DNA of 16,391 bases from Gammaproteobacteria bacterium (GCA_003162555.1 PMNQ01000077.1:4246-20636); one strand, 5' to 3'; shown: positions 7,418-15,673, numbered from the stretch's first letter. Notes: generated by a model from the sequence alone, not told the origin. Numbers and translations are program-made.

Positions 7418-9877
7418 TCAGGCCCGCAGCTGCACGTTATCGGGATCGTAGGGCGATTCGCGCACTACGGTGGCTGCATAGCGTTTGCCGAGGATCTCGA
7501 TCTGCAGTTCGGTGCCGAGCGCCGAGAATGCCGGCTGCACGTAGCCGATGGCGATGCTTTGTTTCACGGCGTGTCCGTAACCGCCGGCGGTCGCGCGGCC
7601 GACCATCTTGCCGCCCTTGTCGAACAGCGGTTCGTTGCCGAGCGGGTCGGCGTCGGTCACTCCGCTGACGGTAAGCGTGACGAAGTGATTGGGAATGCCT
7701 GCCGCCTGCTGCTTGAGCAACGCGTCGCGGCCGATGAATTCGCCCTTGTTCAGGCGCACGAAGCGCTCAAGGCCGGTCTCGAACGGCGTGTAGTCGCGCG
7801 TCATGTCGCTGCCCCACATGCGATACGACTTCTCCAGGCGCATGGATTCCATCGCGCGCATGCCGGCCATGCCGATGCCGTACTCGGCGCCCGCGGCGAA
7901 CAGCGCGTCGAACAGGTGATGCGCGTACTCGATCGGGAAGTGCAGCTCCCAGCCGAGCGAGCCGACGAAATTGACCCGCAGCGTATAGACATCAACGGCA
8001 AGGCCGACTTCCAGCACCTGGCTCGACAGCCAGGGGAAGGCCGCGTTATCCAGCGGCGCATCGATGAGCTTCGCCAGCACGTCGCGCGAGCGCGGGCCCG
8101 CCACCACGAAGCAGCCACGCGCCGTGGTGATGTTCTGCAGCGTCACGGATCCGTCGGCTGGCAGGTGCTTGTGCAGGTAGTCGGCGTCGTAGCGCTCGGC
8201 GGCGCCGGCGCTGACCACGTAGAACGTGCCATCCGGCAGGCGCGTGATCGTGAACTCCGAGCGGATGCCGCCGCGCGGCGTGAGCGCGTGACAGAGCGCG
8301 ATGCGTCCCGTCTTCACCGGCACCTTGTTGGCGACCAGCGAATCCAGCCAGGCTTCTGCACCGGGTCCACTGACGATGTGCTTGGTGAAGGGCGTCAGGT
8401 CGATAATGCCGACCTGATTGCGCATCCTCAAGACTTCGCTGCCCACGTGCTCGAAATAGTTGCTGCGCCGGAAACTCCATTTATCTTTACGCTCGACGCC
8501 GGGCGGCGCGAACCAGTTGGCGCGCTCCCAGCCGTAACGTTGGCCCCAGACCGCGCCGAGATGGTCCAGCTTGCCGTAGATCGGGCTTGTTTTTGCGGGC
8601 CGCGAGGCCGGGCGCTCTTCGTCCGGAAAATGGATCGTGAAGACTTCCTGATAAGTCTCCTCGTTCTTTTTCACCACGTAGCGCTTGGCGGTGTACGGGC
8701 CGTAGCGGCGTGGGTCGGTCGCCAGCATGTCGATGCCGGGTTCGCCCTCGACGATCCACTCCGCGAGTTGCCAGCCAGAGCCGCCGGCGGCCGTGACGCC
8801 AAAACTGTGTCCCTCGTTGAGCCACAGGTTGCGATGATTCCAGGCCGGGCCCACCAGCGGGCTGCCATCGGGCGTGTACGAAATCGGACCGTTGATGATG
8901 TCCTTGATGCCGCAATCGGCGAGCGCTGGCACGCGGCGCACCGCGGCTTCGACGTGCGGAGCGAGGCGGTCGATATCGCCTTCGAACAGGCTTTTGCCGA
9001 ACCAGTCAGGCACACCGTCGGCAAATCTCGCCGGTGCACCTTTTTCGTAGGGACCGAGGATCCAGCCCATGCGCTCCTCGCGCAGATAGTAGGACTGGTC
9101 GGATTCGCGCAGCACTGCCAGCTCGCGGCCGCCGCCGTTGCGATATGCCTTCAGCTTCGGTGACTCTTCGAAAATGATGTACTGGTGCTCGACGGGTATC
9201 GCCGGCACGTTGAGTCCGAACATGCGCCCGGTCTGGCGCGCGTAGTTGCCCGTTGCGCAGACCAGATGCTCGGCAATGACCTCGCCCTTGTTCGTGCTCA
9301 CGCGCCATTCACCCGAGGGTGTGCGCGCGACGCCGGTCACTTCGGTGCGTTCATTGATCTCGGCGCCGCCAGCGCGCGCGCCCTTGCGCAGAGCCATGGT
9401 CAGGTCGGCCGGCGCAATATGGCCGTCATCCGGATGATAGAGAGCGCCAACGATCTTCGCGGTCTCCTTGCCATCTCCCAGGTTGACGAGCGGCCAGAGC
9501 TTGGCCACCTGTTCGGGCGTGATCACTTCGAAGGGCACGCCGATCGTGTTCGCGGTGCCGCAATACTTGTAGTACTCGTCCATGCGCGCGGCGTTGGTCG
9601 CCAGGCGCAAGTTACCGGTCACGTGGAAGCTGACATCCTGTCCGGTCTCGGCCTGCAATCGCTTGTACAGGTCGACCGAGTACTTGTGGAGCTGTCCGAC
9701 TGTGTAGCTCATGTTGAACAGCGGCAGGAGTCCCGCCGCGTGCCAGGTCGAGCCGGCCGTGAGCTCGGACCGCTCCAGCAGCATCACGTCCGACCAGCCT
9801 TTCTTTACCAGGTGGTACAGCGTACTGACGCCTACGACGCCGCCGCCGATGACCACGACACGAGCATGAGATTTCAT
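7418..9877 (-). CDS. Dimethylglycine/sarcosine dehydrogenase-like flavoprotein with GcvT domain
   Basis: This 819-residue protein has the two-module build of dimethylglycine and sarcosine dehydrogenases. The N-terminal oxidase module (1 to about 370) has the FAD motif VVVIGGGVVG (7-16) and GSTWHAAGL, whose His46 corresponds to the histidine carrying covalent FAD in this family. His231 (VEHQY) is a candidate active-site residue. A short middle domain leads to a GcvT-type folate-binding module (about 430 to the end) with GIIDLTPFTKHIVSGPGA, FVGSLGWELHFP, MRLEKSYRMWGSDMT and NKGEFIGRDAL. The expected reaction is oxidative demethylation of dimethylglycine to sarcosine with transfer of the carbon to tetrahydrofolate, probably in the cytosol with ETF or O2 as acceptor. 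The adjacent sarcosine oxidase favours dimethylglycine over sarcosine as substrate. The ATG leaves a normal short lead into the Rossmann motif. The region just upstream is a GC palindrome instead of a clear ribosome-binding site. Confidence 0.9.
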   Translation of the reverse strand: MKSHARVVVIGGGVVGVSTLYHLVKKGWSDVMLLERSELTAGSTWHAAGLLPLFNMSYTVGQLHKYSVDLYKRLQAETGQDVSFHVTGNLRLATNAARMDEYYKYCGTANTIGVPFEVITPEQVAKLWPLVNLGDGKETAKIVGALYHPDDGHIAPADLTMALRKGARAGGAEINERTEVTGVARTPSGEWRVSTNKGEVIAEHLVCATGNYARQTGRMFGLNVPAIPVEHQYIIFEESPKLKAYRNGGGRELAVLRESDQSYYLREERMGWILGPYEKGAPARFADGVPDWFGKSLFEGDIDRLAPHVEAAVRRVPALADCGIKDIINGPISYTPDGSPLVGPAWNHRNLWLNEGHSFGVTAAGGSGWQLAEWIVEGEPGIDMLATDPRRYGPYTAKRYVVKKNEETYQEVFTIHFPDEERPASRPAKTSPIYGKLDHLGAVWGQRYGWERANWFAPPGVERKDKWSFRRSNYFEHVGSEVLRMRNQVGIIDLTPFTKHIVSGPGAEAWLDSLVANKVPVKTGRIALCHALTPRGGIRSEFTITRLPDGTFYVVSAGAAERYDADYLHKHLPADGSVTLQNITTARGCFVVAGPRSRDVLAKLIDAPLDNAAFPWLSSQVLEVGLAVDVYTLRVNFVGSLGWELHFPIEYAHHLFDALFAAGAEYGIGMAGMRAMESMRLEKSYRMWGSDMTRDYTPFETGLERFVRLNKGEFIGRDALLKQQAAGIPNHFVTLTVSGVTDADPLGNEPLFDKGGKMVGRATAGGYGHAVKQSIAIGYVQPAFSALGTELQIEILGKRYAATVVRESPYDPDNVQLRA

Positions 9878-10003
9878 GATTGGGGCCCCAGGGGCTGTTG
9901 GCGCTTTCGGTCGCTAAGTCTAGCCACTGGCAGGCCCTGAAGCGCTCCAATAGCGACAATTCCATGCGCAAAAGCGTCAGCGGCCGGAGCGGCCGGAACC
10001 GGC
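9878..10003. other. 126-base intergenic gap, possible transcription break
   Basis: This is the only sizeable gap in the ten-gene run. Right after the cotransporter stop, GGCCGG and CCGGCC (9991-10004) can pair as a short hairpin. On the minus strand TTTT follows after a further 15-20 bases, so it is at best a weak terminator. No convincing -35/-10 pair was found for the downstream gene. A perfect palindrome TGGGGCCCCA (9881-9890) ends three bases before the downstream ATG and occupies the place of the ribosome-binding site. Whether the two halves are one transcript is open. Confidence 0.4.
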
Positions 10004-11707
10004 CTAAGGCGCGTCCTGGGTGGGGGTTTCTGGGGCAGCGCCAGTGCGGGGCTTGGGTTGGGCCCGGTGCAGCACCGGGTAGGCGAAGCTCGCCAGGTGC
10101 GAATGAACGCGCCGCAGGTCGCGGACGATTCGCAGCAGCAGGCCGCTTTCTTCGGCGGCAAGCGCGACGGAATCGGTGCCTGCGGCGGTGCCCGCTGTTG
10201 CCGCCTCGCGCAGCAGGCGCACGCTGAGCGCCGTAGCCTCGGCTTCCATCTGCAGGAACTGGCGCTTGCGGCCCACCAGCTGTTGCGAGGCGGCCAGATC
10301 GCCGCGCAGGAACACAGCCAGCGCCAGCCTGTGGCTCTCGATGAGTTCGCTGTGCATGCGCGTGACGACCGCGATTTCCTCCTGCGTCAGCAACTGGCCG
10401 CGCTTGAGCTCCTTGACCGCGAAGTCGGCCAGGCTGTTGGCGACGATATCGGCGATGTGTTCGAAGTTGATGACGGCAGCCAGGATCTCCTGGCCCTTGT
10501 CGCCCTCGCGGCGATCATCGAGGGTCTGCTCGCCACCAATGGCCACGAGATAGCTGCGGATGGCGCCTCCAAGCTGGCGCGTCGCCTTGTCGTTGATGGC
10601 AATGCCCGCGGCCTGCGCCGTGTCGCCAGAGCGCAGCAATGCCAGCGTGCTGTCCAGCATGGCGTCAGTCAGGTCCGACATGCGCAGCGTTTCGCGCGAC
10701 GCATTTGCCAGTGCCACGCTGGCGGCATCGATGGCGGCCCGTTCGAGGTACAGGGGCCGCCCGGGATCAGCCGGGCGTGGCGGATCCGGCAGCCAATGCA
10801 CCAGCAAGCGTGCGCTGCGCTTGACCGCGAACAGAAACACGGCGGCCAGAGCCAGGTTGAACAGCAGGTGAAAATTGACCGCCAGGCGCGCGTCATTGGC
10901 AATGAACCGCGCCATGAGGTGTGTGATCGGTGTCAGCCACGGCAGCACCAGCAGCACGCCAACCAGGCGCACCAGCAGATTTCCCAGGGGCAAGCGCCGC
11001 GCCTCGGGCGTCGAGGCGTGCAGCAGCGCGGGCATGGCGCCACCGAGATTTGCACCCAGCACCAGAGCGAGTGTCTCAGTCGGACCGATGACGTGGTTGG
11101 CTGCGAGCGAACCCACTACCAGCACGATGACCACGCTCGAGTGGCAACCCCAGGTCAGCAGTGCTGCGAGTAGCACGGTCAGCAGTGGATCGGCCGCCAG
11201 CGCCTGCACGAAAGAACGCAGCACGGGCGTGTTCTCGAGCGGCGCAAGCGTGTGCTGCAGCAAGGCAAGCGCCATCAGCATCAGGCCCAGGCCAATCACC
11301 GCGCGTCCGACATTGCGTATGCGGCTGCCGTGCGACCAGCGGAAAGTGAGCACGCCGCACAACACCAGCGGTGGCGCGAAGGCCGCGATGTTGAACGACA
11401 GCGCCTGGGCCACCAATGCGGTGCCGACATTGGCGCCGAGCATCACGGCGAGTGCGGGCGGCAGTGCGATCACACCGGCAGCCGTAAACGACGTGGCCAT
11501 CAGTCCCACGGCAGTGCTGCTCTGCAAGAGCGCCGTGATGCCAATGCCGGTGAAGAAGGCGCGCCAGCGATCGCCGAGATTGCGTTCGAGCGCGCGCCGC
11601 AGGCTGGTGCCAAAGCCCCGCTGCACGCCGGTGCTGACCATGTGGGTGCCCCACAGCAGCAGGCCCACGTATCCGGACAGGTTGACGAGTATCAGCGTAC
11701 CGGACAA
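10004..11707 (-). CDS. Na/Pi cotransporter family protein with PhoU-like C-terminus
   Basis: This 567-residue inner-membrane protein belongs to the Na+/phosphate cotransporter II-related family. Hydrophobic segments fill residues about 1-310 in two inverted halves. The first half has the family motif LLQSSTAVGLM (61-70) followed by MLGANVGTALVA. The second half has WGCHSSVVIVL (187-196) followed by LGANLGGAMPAL. From about 325 to 550 is a helical PhoU-like cytoplasmic domain. The predicted role is Na+-coupled phosphate movement; some bacterial members are exporters, so direction is unknown. The start is TTG at 11707: an in-frame TAA lies directly upstream, and the next ATG (residue 23) would remove the first membrane helix. 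The TTG lies four bases after the potC-like stop, with an AAAGGA sequence about ten bases before it, so it is probably translated with the ABC importer genes. Confidence 0.9.
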   Translation of the reverse strand: MSGTLILVNLSGYVGLLLWGTHMVSTGVQRGFGTSLRRALERNLGDRWRAFFTGIGITALLQSSTAVGLMATSFTAAGVIALPPALAVMLGANVGTALVAQALSFNIAAFAPPLVLCGVLTFRWSHGSRIRNVGRAVIGLGLMLMALALLQHTLAPLENTPVLRSFVQALAADPLLTVLLAALLTWGCHSSVVIVLVVGSLAANHVIGPTETLALVLGANLGGAMPALLHASTPEARRLPLGNLLVRLVGVLLVLPWLTPITHLMARFIANDARLAVNFHLLFNLALAAVFLFAVKRSARLLVHWLPDPPRPADPGRPLYLERAAIDAASVALANASRETLRMSDLTDAMLDSTLALLRSGDTAQAAGIAINDKATRQLGGAIRSYLVAIGGEQTLDDRREGDKGQEILAAVINFEHIADIVANSLADFAVKELKRGQLLTQEEIAVVTRMHSELIESHRLALAVFLRGDLAASQQLVGRKRQFLQMEAEATALSVRLLREAATAGTAAGTDSVALAAEESGLLLRIVRDLRRVHSHLASFAYPVLHRAQPKPRTGAAPETPTQDAP

Positions 11708-11711
11708 TTAA

Positions 11712-12572
11712 CTAGGCATCCTTTCGGTCATTGCGCCGCATCAGGGTCAGCGCCAGCAGCGCCGAGGCGACCATCAGGAACAGGCTGACCGCGTTCAGCA
11801 CCGGCGTCGCGCCCTCGCGCATGCGGCCGTACATCATGATGGTCAAGGGCGAGTCGGCGCCCACCAGCATCAGCGTCGTGTTGAAGTTCTCGAATGACAT
11901 CAGGAAGGCGATTGCGGCCGAGCCGATCAGGGCGGGCCGCAGATAGGGCAGGGTGATGGTGCGCAGCACGGCCGGCTGCGTAGCGCCGAGATTCAGTGCG
12001 GCGTCCTCGAGCGTGCGATCGAAGCGCTTGAGGCGCGCGCTGATGGTGAGCGTGGCGATCGCAACGATGTAGGAGAACTGGCCGAGCACGACCAGCGGCA
12101 GGCCCGGCCGCAGGAAGTCGAGTTCCAGTCCGAACACGTCGCTGGCGAAATCGGCCACGCGGCTGGCGAAAGCCAGGATCGAGATGCCGAGGATCACTCC
12201 CGGGATCACCAGTGGCACCAGCATCAGCATCGACAGGGCGCCTTTCCCGGGGAATTTCGCGCGCTCCATCAGGAAGGCGTTGGCGGTGCCTACGACGACC
12301 GACAGCACCGTGACCCAGCAGGCGACCACAAAGCTGGTCCAGATGCTGGCCAGCAGCTGGCTGTCCTTGAAGAGTCCGACGCGGCCGAGCGATTCATTTC
12401 CCAGGAACCAGTCAAGCGTGAAACCATTCCAGGGCGGGGCCGGGTAGTTGGCGTTGTTGAAGGCGAACACCGCGACGACGACCAGCGGCAGGAACAGAAA
12501 TATCAGAAACGCTACGAGAAACGCGGCGGTTGAAGCACGTAGCCAAAATGGCCTGGGGAGCGAGGGAATCAT
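11712..12572 (-). CDS. potC: ABC importer permease, PotC-like
   Basis: This 286-residue inner-membrane permease is the second membrane subunit of a polyamine/opine/phosphonate-type ABC importer (TC 3.A.1.11). About six hydrophobic helices are visible, beginning with FLVAFLIFLFLPLVVVAVFAF near the N-terminus. The EAA coupling loop that docks on the ATPase reads LEDAALNLGATQPAVLRTITLP (about 190-211), with the conserved Gly. The frame is open further upstream, but the ATG at 12572 is preferred: it gives MIPSLPRPFW directly before the first helix and overlaps the potB-like stop as ATGA, typical of translational coupling. The last residues are followed by TAG and, four bases on, by the TTG of the cotransporter gene. 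The pot name is family-level; the substrate need not be a polyamine. Confidence 0.93.
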   Translation of the reverse strand: MIPSLPRPFWLRASTAAFLVAFLIFLFLPLVVVAVFAFNNANYPAPPWNGFTLDWFLGNESLGRVGLFKDSQLLASIWTSFVVACWVTVLSVVVGTANAFLMERAKFPGKGALSMLMLVPLVIPGVILGISILAFASRVADFASDVFGLELDFLRPGLPLVVLGQFSYIVAIATLTISARLKRFDRTLEDAALNLGATQPAVLRTITLPYLRPALIGSAAIAFLMSFENFNTTLMLVGADSPLTIMMYGRMREGATPVLNAVSLFLMVASALLALTLMRRNDRKDA

Positions 12573-13453
12573 GTGCGCCGCATCACGTCGCTGAAGCGTT
12601 GGCCGCTGAGTTTGAGACCGAGCCACACCATCGCGGTGGAGAGTGCCAGCAACAGGAAGCCGAAGGCCGCGCCCTGTTCCCAGTTGAAGCGGGTGATGAA
12701 CTGAGAATAGATCTGCTCGGTGAACCACAACGAGTTCTTGCCACCAAGCAAGGTCGGTGTGAGGTAATTGCCGAGCGTGAGCATGAACACCACGATGCAG
12801 CCGGCGGTGATACCCGGCGCTGCGTGCGGAATGACGATCTTGCGCAGGATCGCAAATCCGCTGCTGCCGAGATCATAGGCCGCCTCGATCAGCGAATTAT
12901 CGAGGCTCTCGAGGCTCCCGACCAGCGGCACCACCATGAACAGCAGCGAGGTGTACACCAGGCCCACGAGGATGGTCGCGTCGTGGTACAGCAATTCCAC
13001 CGGGCCGTTGGTGAGCCCGAGATGCGCAAGCAGGCCCGGCAGTACGCCGGATTCGCGCAGCAGGATCATCCAGCCAAGCGTGCGCACGGTTTCACTCACC
13101 CAGAACGGAATCAGGCACACCACGAACAACAGCGCGCCCATGCGGCCACGTGCGAGCTTGGTGATCGTCCACGCCACCGGAAAGGCGATCAGCAAGGTGA
13201 GCGCGGTGGCGATGGCCGACAGCGTCGCTGTGCGCACGAATACGTGCCAATAGAGCGGCTCGGTGAAGAAGGTGCGGTACTGCGCCAGGCTCGGCTGGTA
13301 TACGCGCGGCGCAACCGGTTCGCGAAACGACAGCAGCGCCAGGTCGAGATGTGGCAGCACGATCAGCGCGAACAGCCACAGCAGCGCCGGCGCCAGCAGC
13401 AATCCGAGCATCAGCCGCCGGTGCCAGTCGGCCGTGGCGGTCGCCTCAAGCAT
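12569..13453 (-). CDS. potB: ABC importer permease, PotB-like
   Basis: This 294-residue inner-membrane permease pairs with the PotC-like subunit. About six helices are visible, the first being LMLGLLLAPALLWLFALIVLP (residues about 14-34). A short conserved periplasmic stretch follows (YRTFFTEPLYWHVFVRT). The EAA loop reads LIEAAYDLGSSGFAILRKIVIP (about 187-208). The ATG at 13453 is chosen over a TTG at 13471. It lies within the last codons of the ATPase gene, overlapping its stop by eight bases, and avoids a six-residue Arg-rich extension. Its stop overlaps the potC-like start by four bases. It is the third gene of the D-A-B-C importer set. Substrate cannot be read from the permease. Confidence 0.92.
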   Translation of the reverse strand: MLEATATADWHRRLMLGLLLAPALLWLFALIVLPHLDLALLSFREPVAPRVYQPSLAQYRTFFTEPLYWHVFVRTATLSAIATALTLLIAFPVAWTITKLARGRMGALLFVVCLIPFWVSETVRTLGWMILLRESGVLPGLLAHLGLTNGPVELLYHDATILVGLVYTSLLFMVVPLVGSLESLDNSLIEAAYDLGSSGFAILRKIVIPHAAPGITAGCIVVFMLTLGNYLTPTLLGGKNSLWFTEQIYSQFITRFNWEQGAAFGFLLLALSTAMVWLGLKLSGQRFSDVMRRT

Positions 13454-14579
13454 GCGCCGCCCGCGCCGCAAAGCACGCGGCCCGCTCGGGATCGAAACTG
13501 AAAGCGATGCGCTCTCCCACCTTGAGATCAGCGTAGCGTCCGGTCTGCGGCAACGCGATGCGGAATTCGAACCGGCTGGTCACCTCCCGCACCAACACAG
13601 CGGAATTGGCGCCGTCGAACAGCAGGCTCTCGACTTCGCCCGCGTGCACCATTTGTCCCGGCAGGGCAGCCAGATCGGCGCTGGTGCGGCCGATCGTGGC
13701 GGCTTCGGGGCGTACGAAGGCCTCGACCATGGAACCGGCCGTGACCGGACCGTTGCGCCGCGCACGAATCTGCCAACCGGAGTCGGTCGCGACCTCGACC
13801 ATTTCTCCGTTGACGGCACTCGCCTTGCCGGTCATGCGATTGTTGGCGCCGACGAACGCTGCAACGAAGGGCGTCGCGGGTGCGTAGTACAGCTCCTGCG
13901 GAGTGCCGAGCTGCTCGAAGTGACCGCGGTTCATGACGCCGACATGATCGGAGAGCACCAGCGCCTCGGACTGATCGTGCGTGATGTAGACAAAGGTTGT
14001 GCCGAATGCGGACTGCAGCTGTTTGAGCTCGATCTTCATGTGCTCGCGCAGCTTGAGATCAAGCGCTCCCAGCGGTTCATCGAGCAACAGCAGGGTGGGC
14101 TCGAGCACCAGGCTCCGCGCAATCGCCACGCGCTGGCGCTGGCCGCCGGATAGCTCATCGACGCGCTTGGCGCCGGCGCCCCCGAGACCGACGCGCTCGA
14201 GCATGGCTTCAGCCTTGCGGTTGCGCTCCACACGCGCCACACCGCGGCGCGCCAGGCCGAAGGCGACGTTTTCGGCCACATTCATCATGGGGAACAGCGC
14301 AAGGTGCTGGAACACCATGTTGACCGGGCGCCGGTTGGGCGCCACGCCGGCCATGCTGCGGCCGCCGATCTGGATGTCGCCCGTGTCGGGAGCGATGAAC
14401 CCGGCGATCATCCGCAGCAACGTGGTCTTGCCGCAGCCCGAGGGGCCGAGTATCGAGAAGAAGCTGCCGCGCGCGACATTGAACGACACGTTGTCGACGG
14501 CAACATGGTCGGCGAAGCGCTTGACGACGCCGCGCGCTTCCAGGTCGGGCGGGGCGCCCGCTGCGGACACCGCCGCCAT
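13446..14579 (-). CDS. potA: ABC importer ATPase, PotA-like
   Basis: This 377-residue ATP-binding subunit powers the importer. All nucleotide-binding motifs are intact: Walker A GPSGCGKTT (45-53), Q-loop Gln91 in VFQHLALFP, signature LSGGQRQRVAIARSL (143-157), Walker B LLLLDEP (163-169) and switch His201 in THDQSEAL. The C-terminal part (about 285-365) has the TOBE-type beta-rich regulatory region of the PotA/MalK class (FVRPEAATIGR, VESLLFDGANSAVLVRE, KVGERIAFSFDPE). The frame is open about 120 codons upstream, but that stretch lies inside the binding-protein gene. The ATG at 14579 begins two bases after that gene's stop and gives a normal N-terminus. PotA-like is a family-level call. Confidence 0.95.
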   Translation of the reverse strand: MAAVSAAGAPPDLEARGVVKRFADHVAVDNVSFNVARGSFFSILGPSGCGKTTLLRMIAGFIAPDTGDIQIGGRSMAGVAPNRRPVNMVFQHLALFPMMNVAENVAFGLARRGVARVERNRKAEAMLERVGLGGAGAKRVDELSGGQRQRVAIARSLVLEPTLLLLDEPLGALDLKLREHMKIELKQLQSAFGTTFVYITHDQSEALVLSDHVGVMNRGHFEQLGTPQELYYAPATPFVAAFVGANNRMTGKASAVNGEMVEVATDSGWQIRARRNGPVTAGSMVEAFVRPEAATIGRTSADLAALPGQMVHAGEVESLLFDGANSAVLVREVTSRFEFRIALPQTGRYADLKVGERIAFSFDPERAACFAARAAHA

Positions 14580-14581
14580 GG

Positions 14582-15673
14582 TCAATTGGCCGCCTTGACC
14601 CGATCGAGCACCCGGCCCTCGATCTCCTCGAGGCCCGGTGGAATCGCCGGATACCATTTCATGTTTTTCATGCCATCGGGAAAACTCTCGGCGAATTGCG
14701 CCCTGAGGCGCGGGTCCATCAAGGCATCCGCACCCTGCGAAGCGGTGAAATTGCCGATCGACTTCGCGATCTTGACCGCGATGTCTGGCCGCATGGTGAA
14801 ATTGATCCACGCGTAGGCGCCGGCATCGTTGCGACCGCGCGCAGGTAGCGCCATCGTATCGAGCCAGGCAATCGCACCAGACTTCGGGTTGACGTATTTG
14901 AGGTCGGGATTTTCCCGATTGAGTTTCCAGCTGACTGAGTCCCACATCATCGACGCCACGATCTCGCCAGAGCGCACGCCGTTGATGAGCTGGTCCTTGT
15001 TGTCGTAGAAGAAGCGGAAGTTCGGTTTGCAGGCGATGAGCGTGCGGCCCACTTCATCCATCAACGCACTGTAGGCCTTGGTATCGCCGTACAGGGAAAA
15101 CGGGTCTTTGCCAATGGCGAGCGCAAAGGCCATCAGCGTCGGCCGGCGCAGGCGCACCGAAGTCTTGCCCTTCAGATCCGCGCGGCACAGATCCATGTAG
15201 TCGCTGATGCTCGCGCGCTTCGAATTGACCAGCAACCCTTCGGTGCCCCAGACGTAGGGCAGGGCATAGAGCTTGCCGTCGAGGCTGGCATTTTTCTTCA
15301 CGATCTCGAGCAGATCAGGCCTGAATTCGTCCACCTTTACTTTGGTCAGATCGATGGGGCGGTAGATGCGAAATTCCTGCTGCGCGCTGACGATGCGGTC
15401 CTGCGAAGGCTGCGCGAGATCGAAGCCGGCGCCGCCGGTGGCGCGGAGCTTGGAAATGATTTCCTCGTTGTTCGAGAGTGAGACTTCGACCTGGATGCCG
15501 GTCTCCTGCTTGAATTGATCGACAATCTCCTGCGGGATGTAGTCGGACCAGGTGATGATGCGCAGCTTGCGAGCATCGTCGCTGCCTGCGGATGACTTCC
15601 CGTCACCATGCTTTGAGCAGCCGGCGCCGGCGAGCAGGCTGGCGCAGAGCAATACGGATAGCGCGACTCTCAT
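14582..15673 (-). CDS. potD: ABC importer substrate-binding lipoprotein, PotD-like
   Basis: This 363-residue periplasmic binding protein belongs to the spermidine/putrescine-binding class. A hydrophobic signal runs from residue 3 to 18, and Cys19 (LLAGAGC) is a probable lipid-anchor site, although the -3 residue is Gly where Leu is usual. A Gly/Ser-rich linker follows. The fold signature LRIITWSDYIPQEIVDQF starts near 37, and YVWGTEGLLVN lies at 140-150. By motif, Trp42, Tyr45, Trp244, Trp270 and Asp272 match aromatic and acidic ligand residues of E. coli PotD. The segment that supplies two acidic ligand residues in PotD reads VRLRRPTLMAF here (173-183), and the position of a PotD tyrosine appears to be Asn308. 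The ligand may therefore not be a polyamine. The gene is first in the run. It has an AGGGGA ribosome-binding site six bases before the ATG, which supports this start. Confidence 0.9.
   Translation of the reverse strand: MRVALSVLLCASLLAGAGCSKHGDGKSSAGSDDARKLRIITWSDYIPQEIVDQFKQETGIQVEVSLSNNEEIISKLRATGGAGFDLAQPSQDRIVSAQQEFRIYRPIDLTKVKVDEFRPDLLEIVKKNASLDGKLYALPYVWGTEGLLVNSKRASISDYMDLCRADLKGKTSVRLRRPTLMAFALAIGKDPFSLYGDTKAYSALMDEVGRTLIACKPNFRFFYDNKDQLINGVRSGEIVASMMWDSVSWKLNRENPDLKYVNPKSGAIAWLDTMALPARGRNDAGAYAWINFTMRPDIAVKIAKSIGNFTASQGADALMDPRLRAQFAESFPDGMKNMKWYPAIPPGLEEIEGRVLDRVKAAN

Noticed and set aside
7391..9163. 590-codon open frame on the plus strand opposite the dehydrogenase gene
   Set aside because: It is a shadow frame caused by GC-rich codon use. 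It has no recognisable domain and lies wholly inside a well-supported gene on the other strand.
9878..10003. Possible glycine riboswitch before the dehydrogenase gene (minus-strand piece resembling CCGAAGG...GCAA)
   Set aside because: Only a short stretch (CCGAAAGCGCCAAC) looks similar. The conserved GGAGAG and CTCTCAGG-type partner segments are missing.
12573..12728. 52-codon upstream extension of the PotC-like frame
   Set aside because: It lies inside the potB-like gene and is Arg/His-rich without a membrane helix. The ATGA overlap start is far more likely.
12530..13501. 323-codon plus-strand frame opposite the PotB-like gene, rich in Gln, Arg and His
   Set aside because: Its composition is that of the complement of hydrophobic membrane codons. 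The minus strand has a clear permease with an EAA loop.
14580..14945. Upstream N-terminal extension of the ATPase frame
   Set aside because: It overlaps the binding-protein gene in another frame and lacks ABC features. The ATG at 14579 gives the normal family start.
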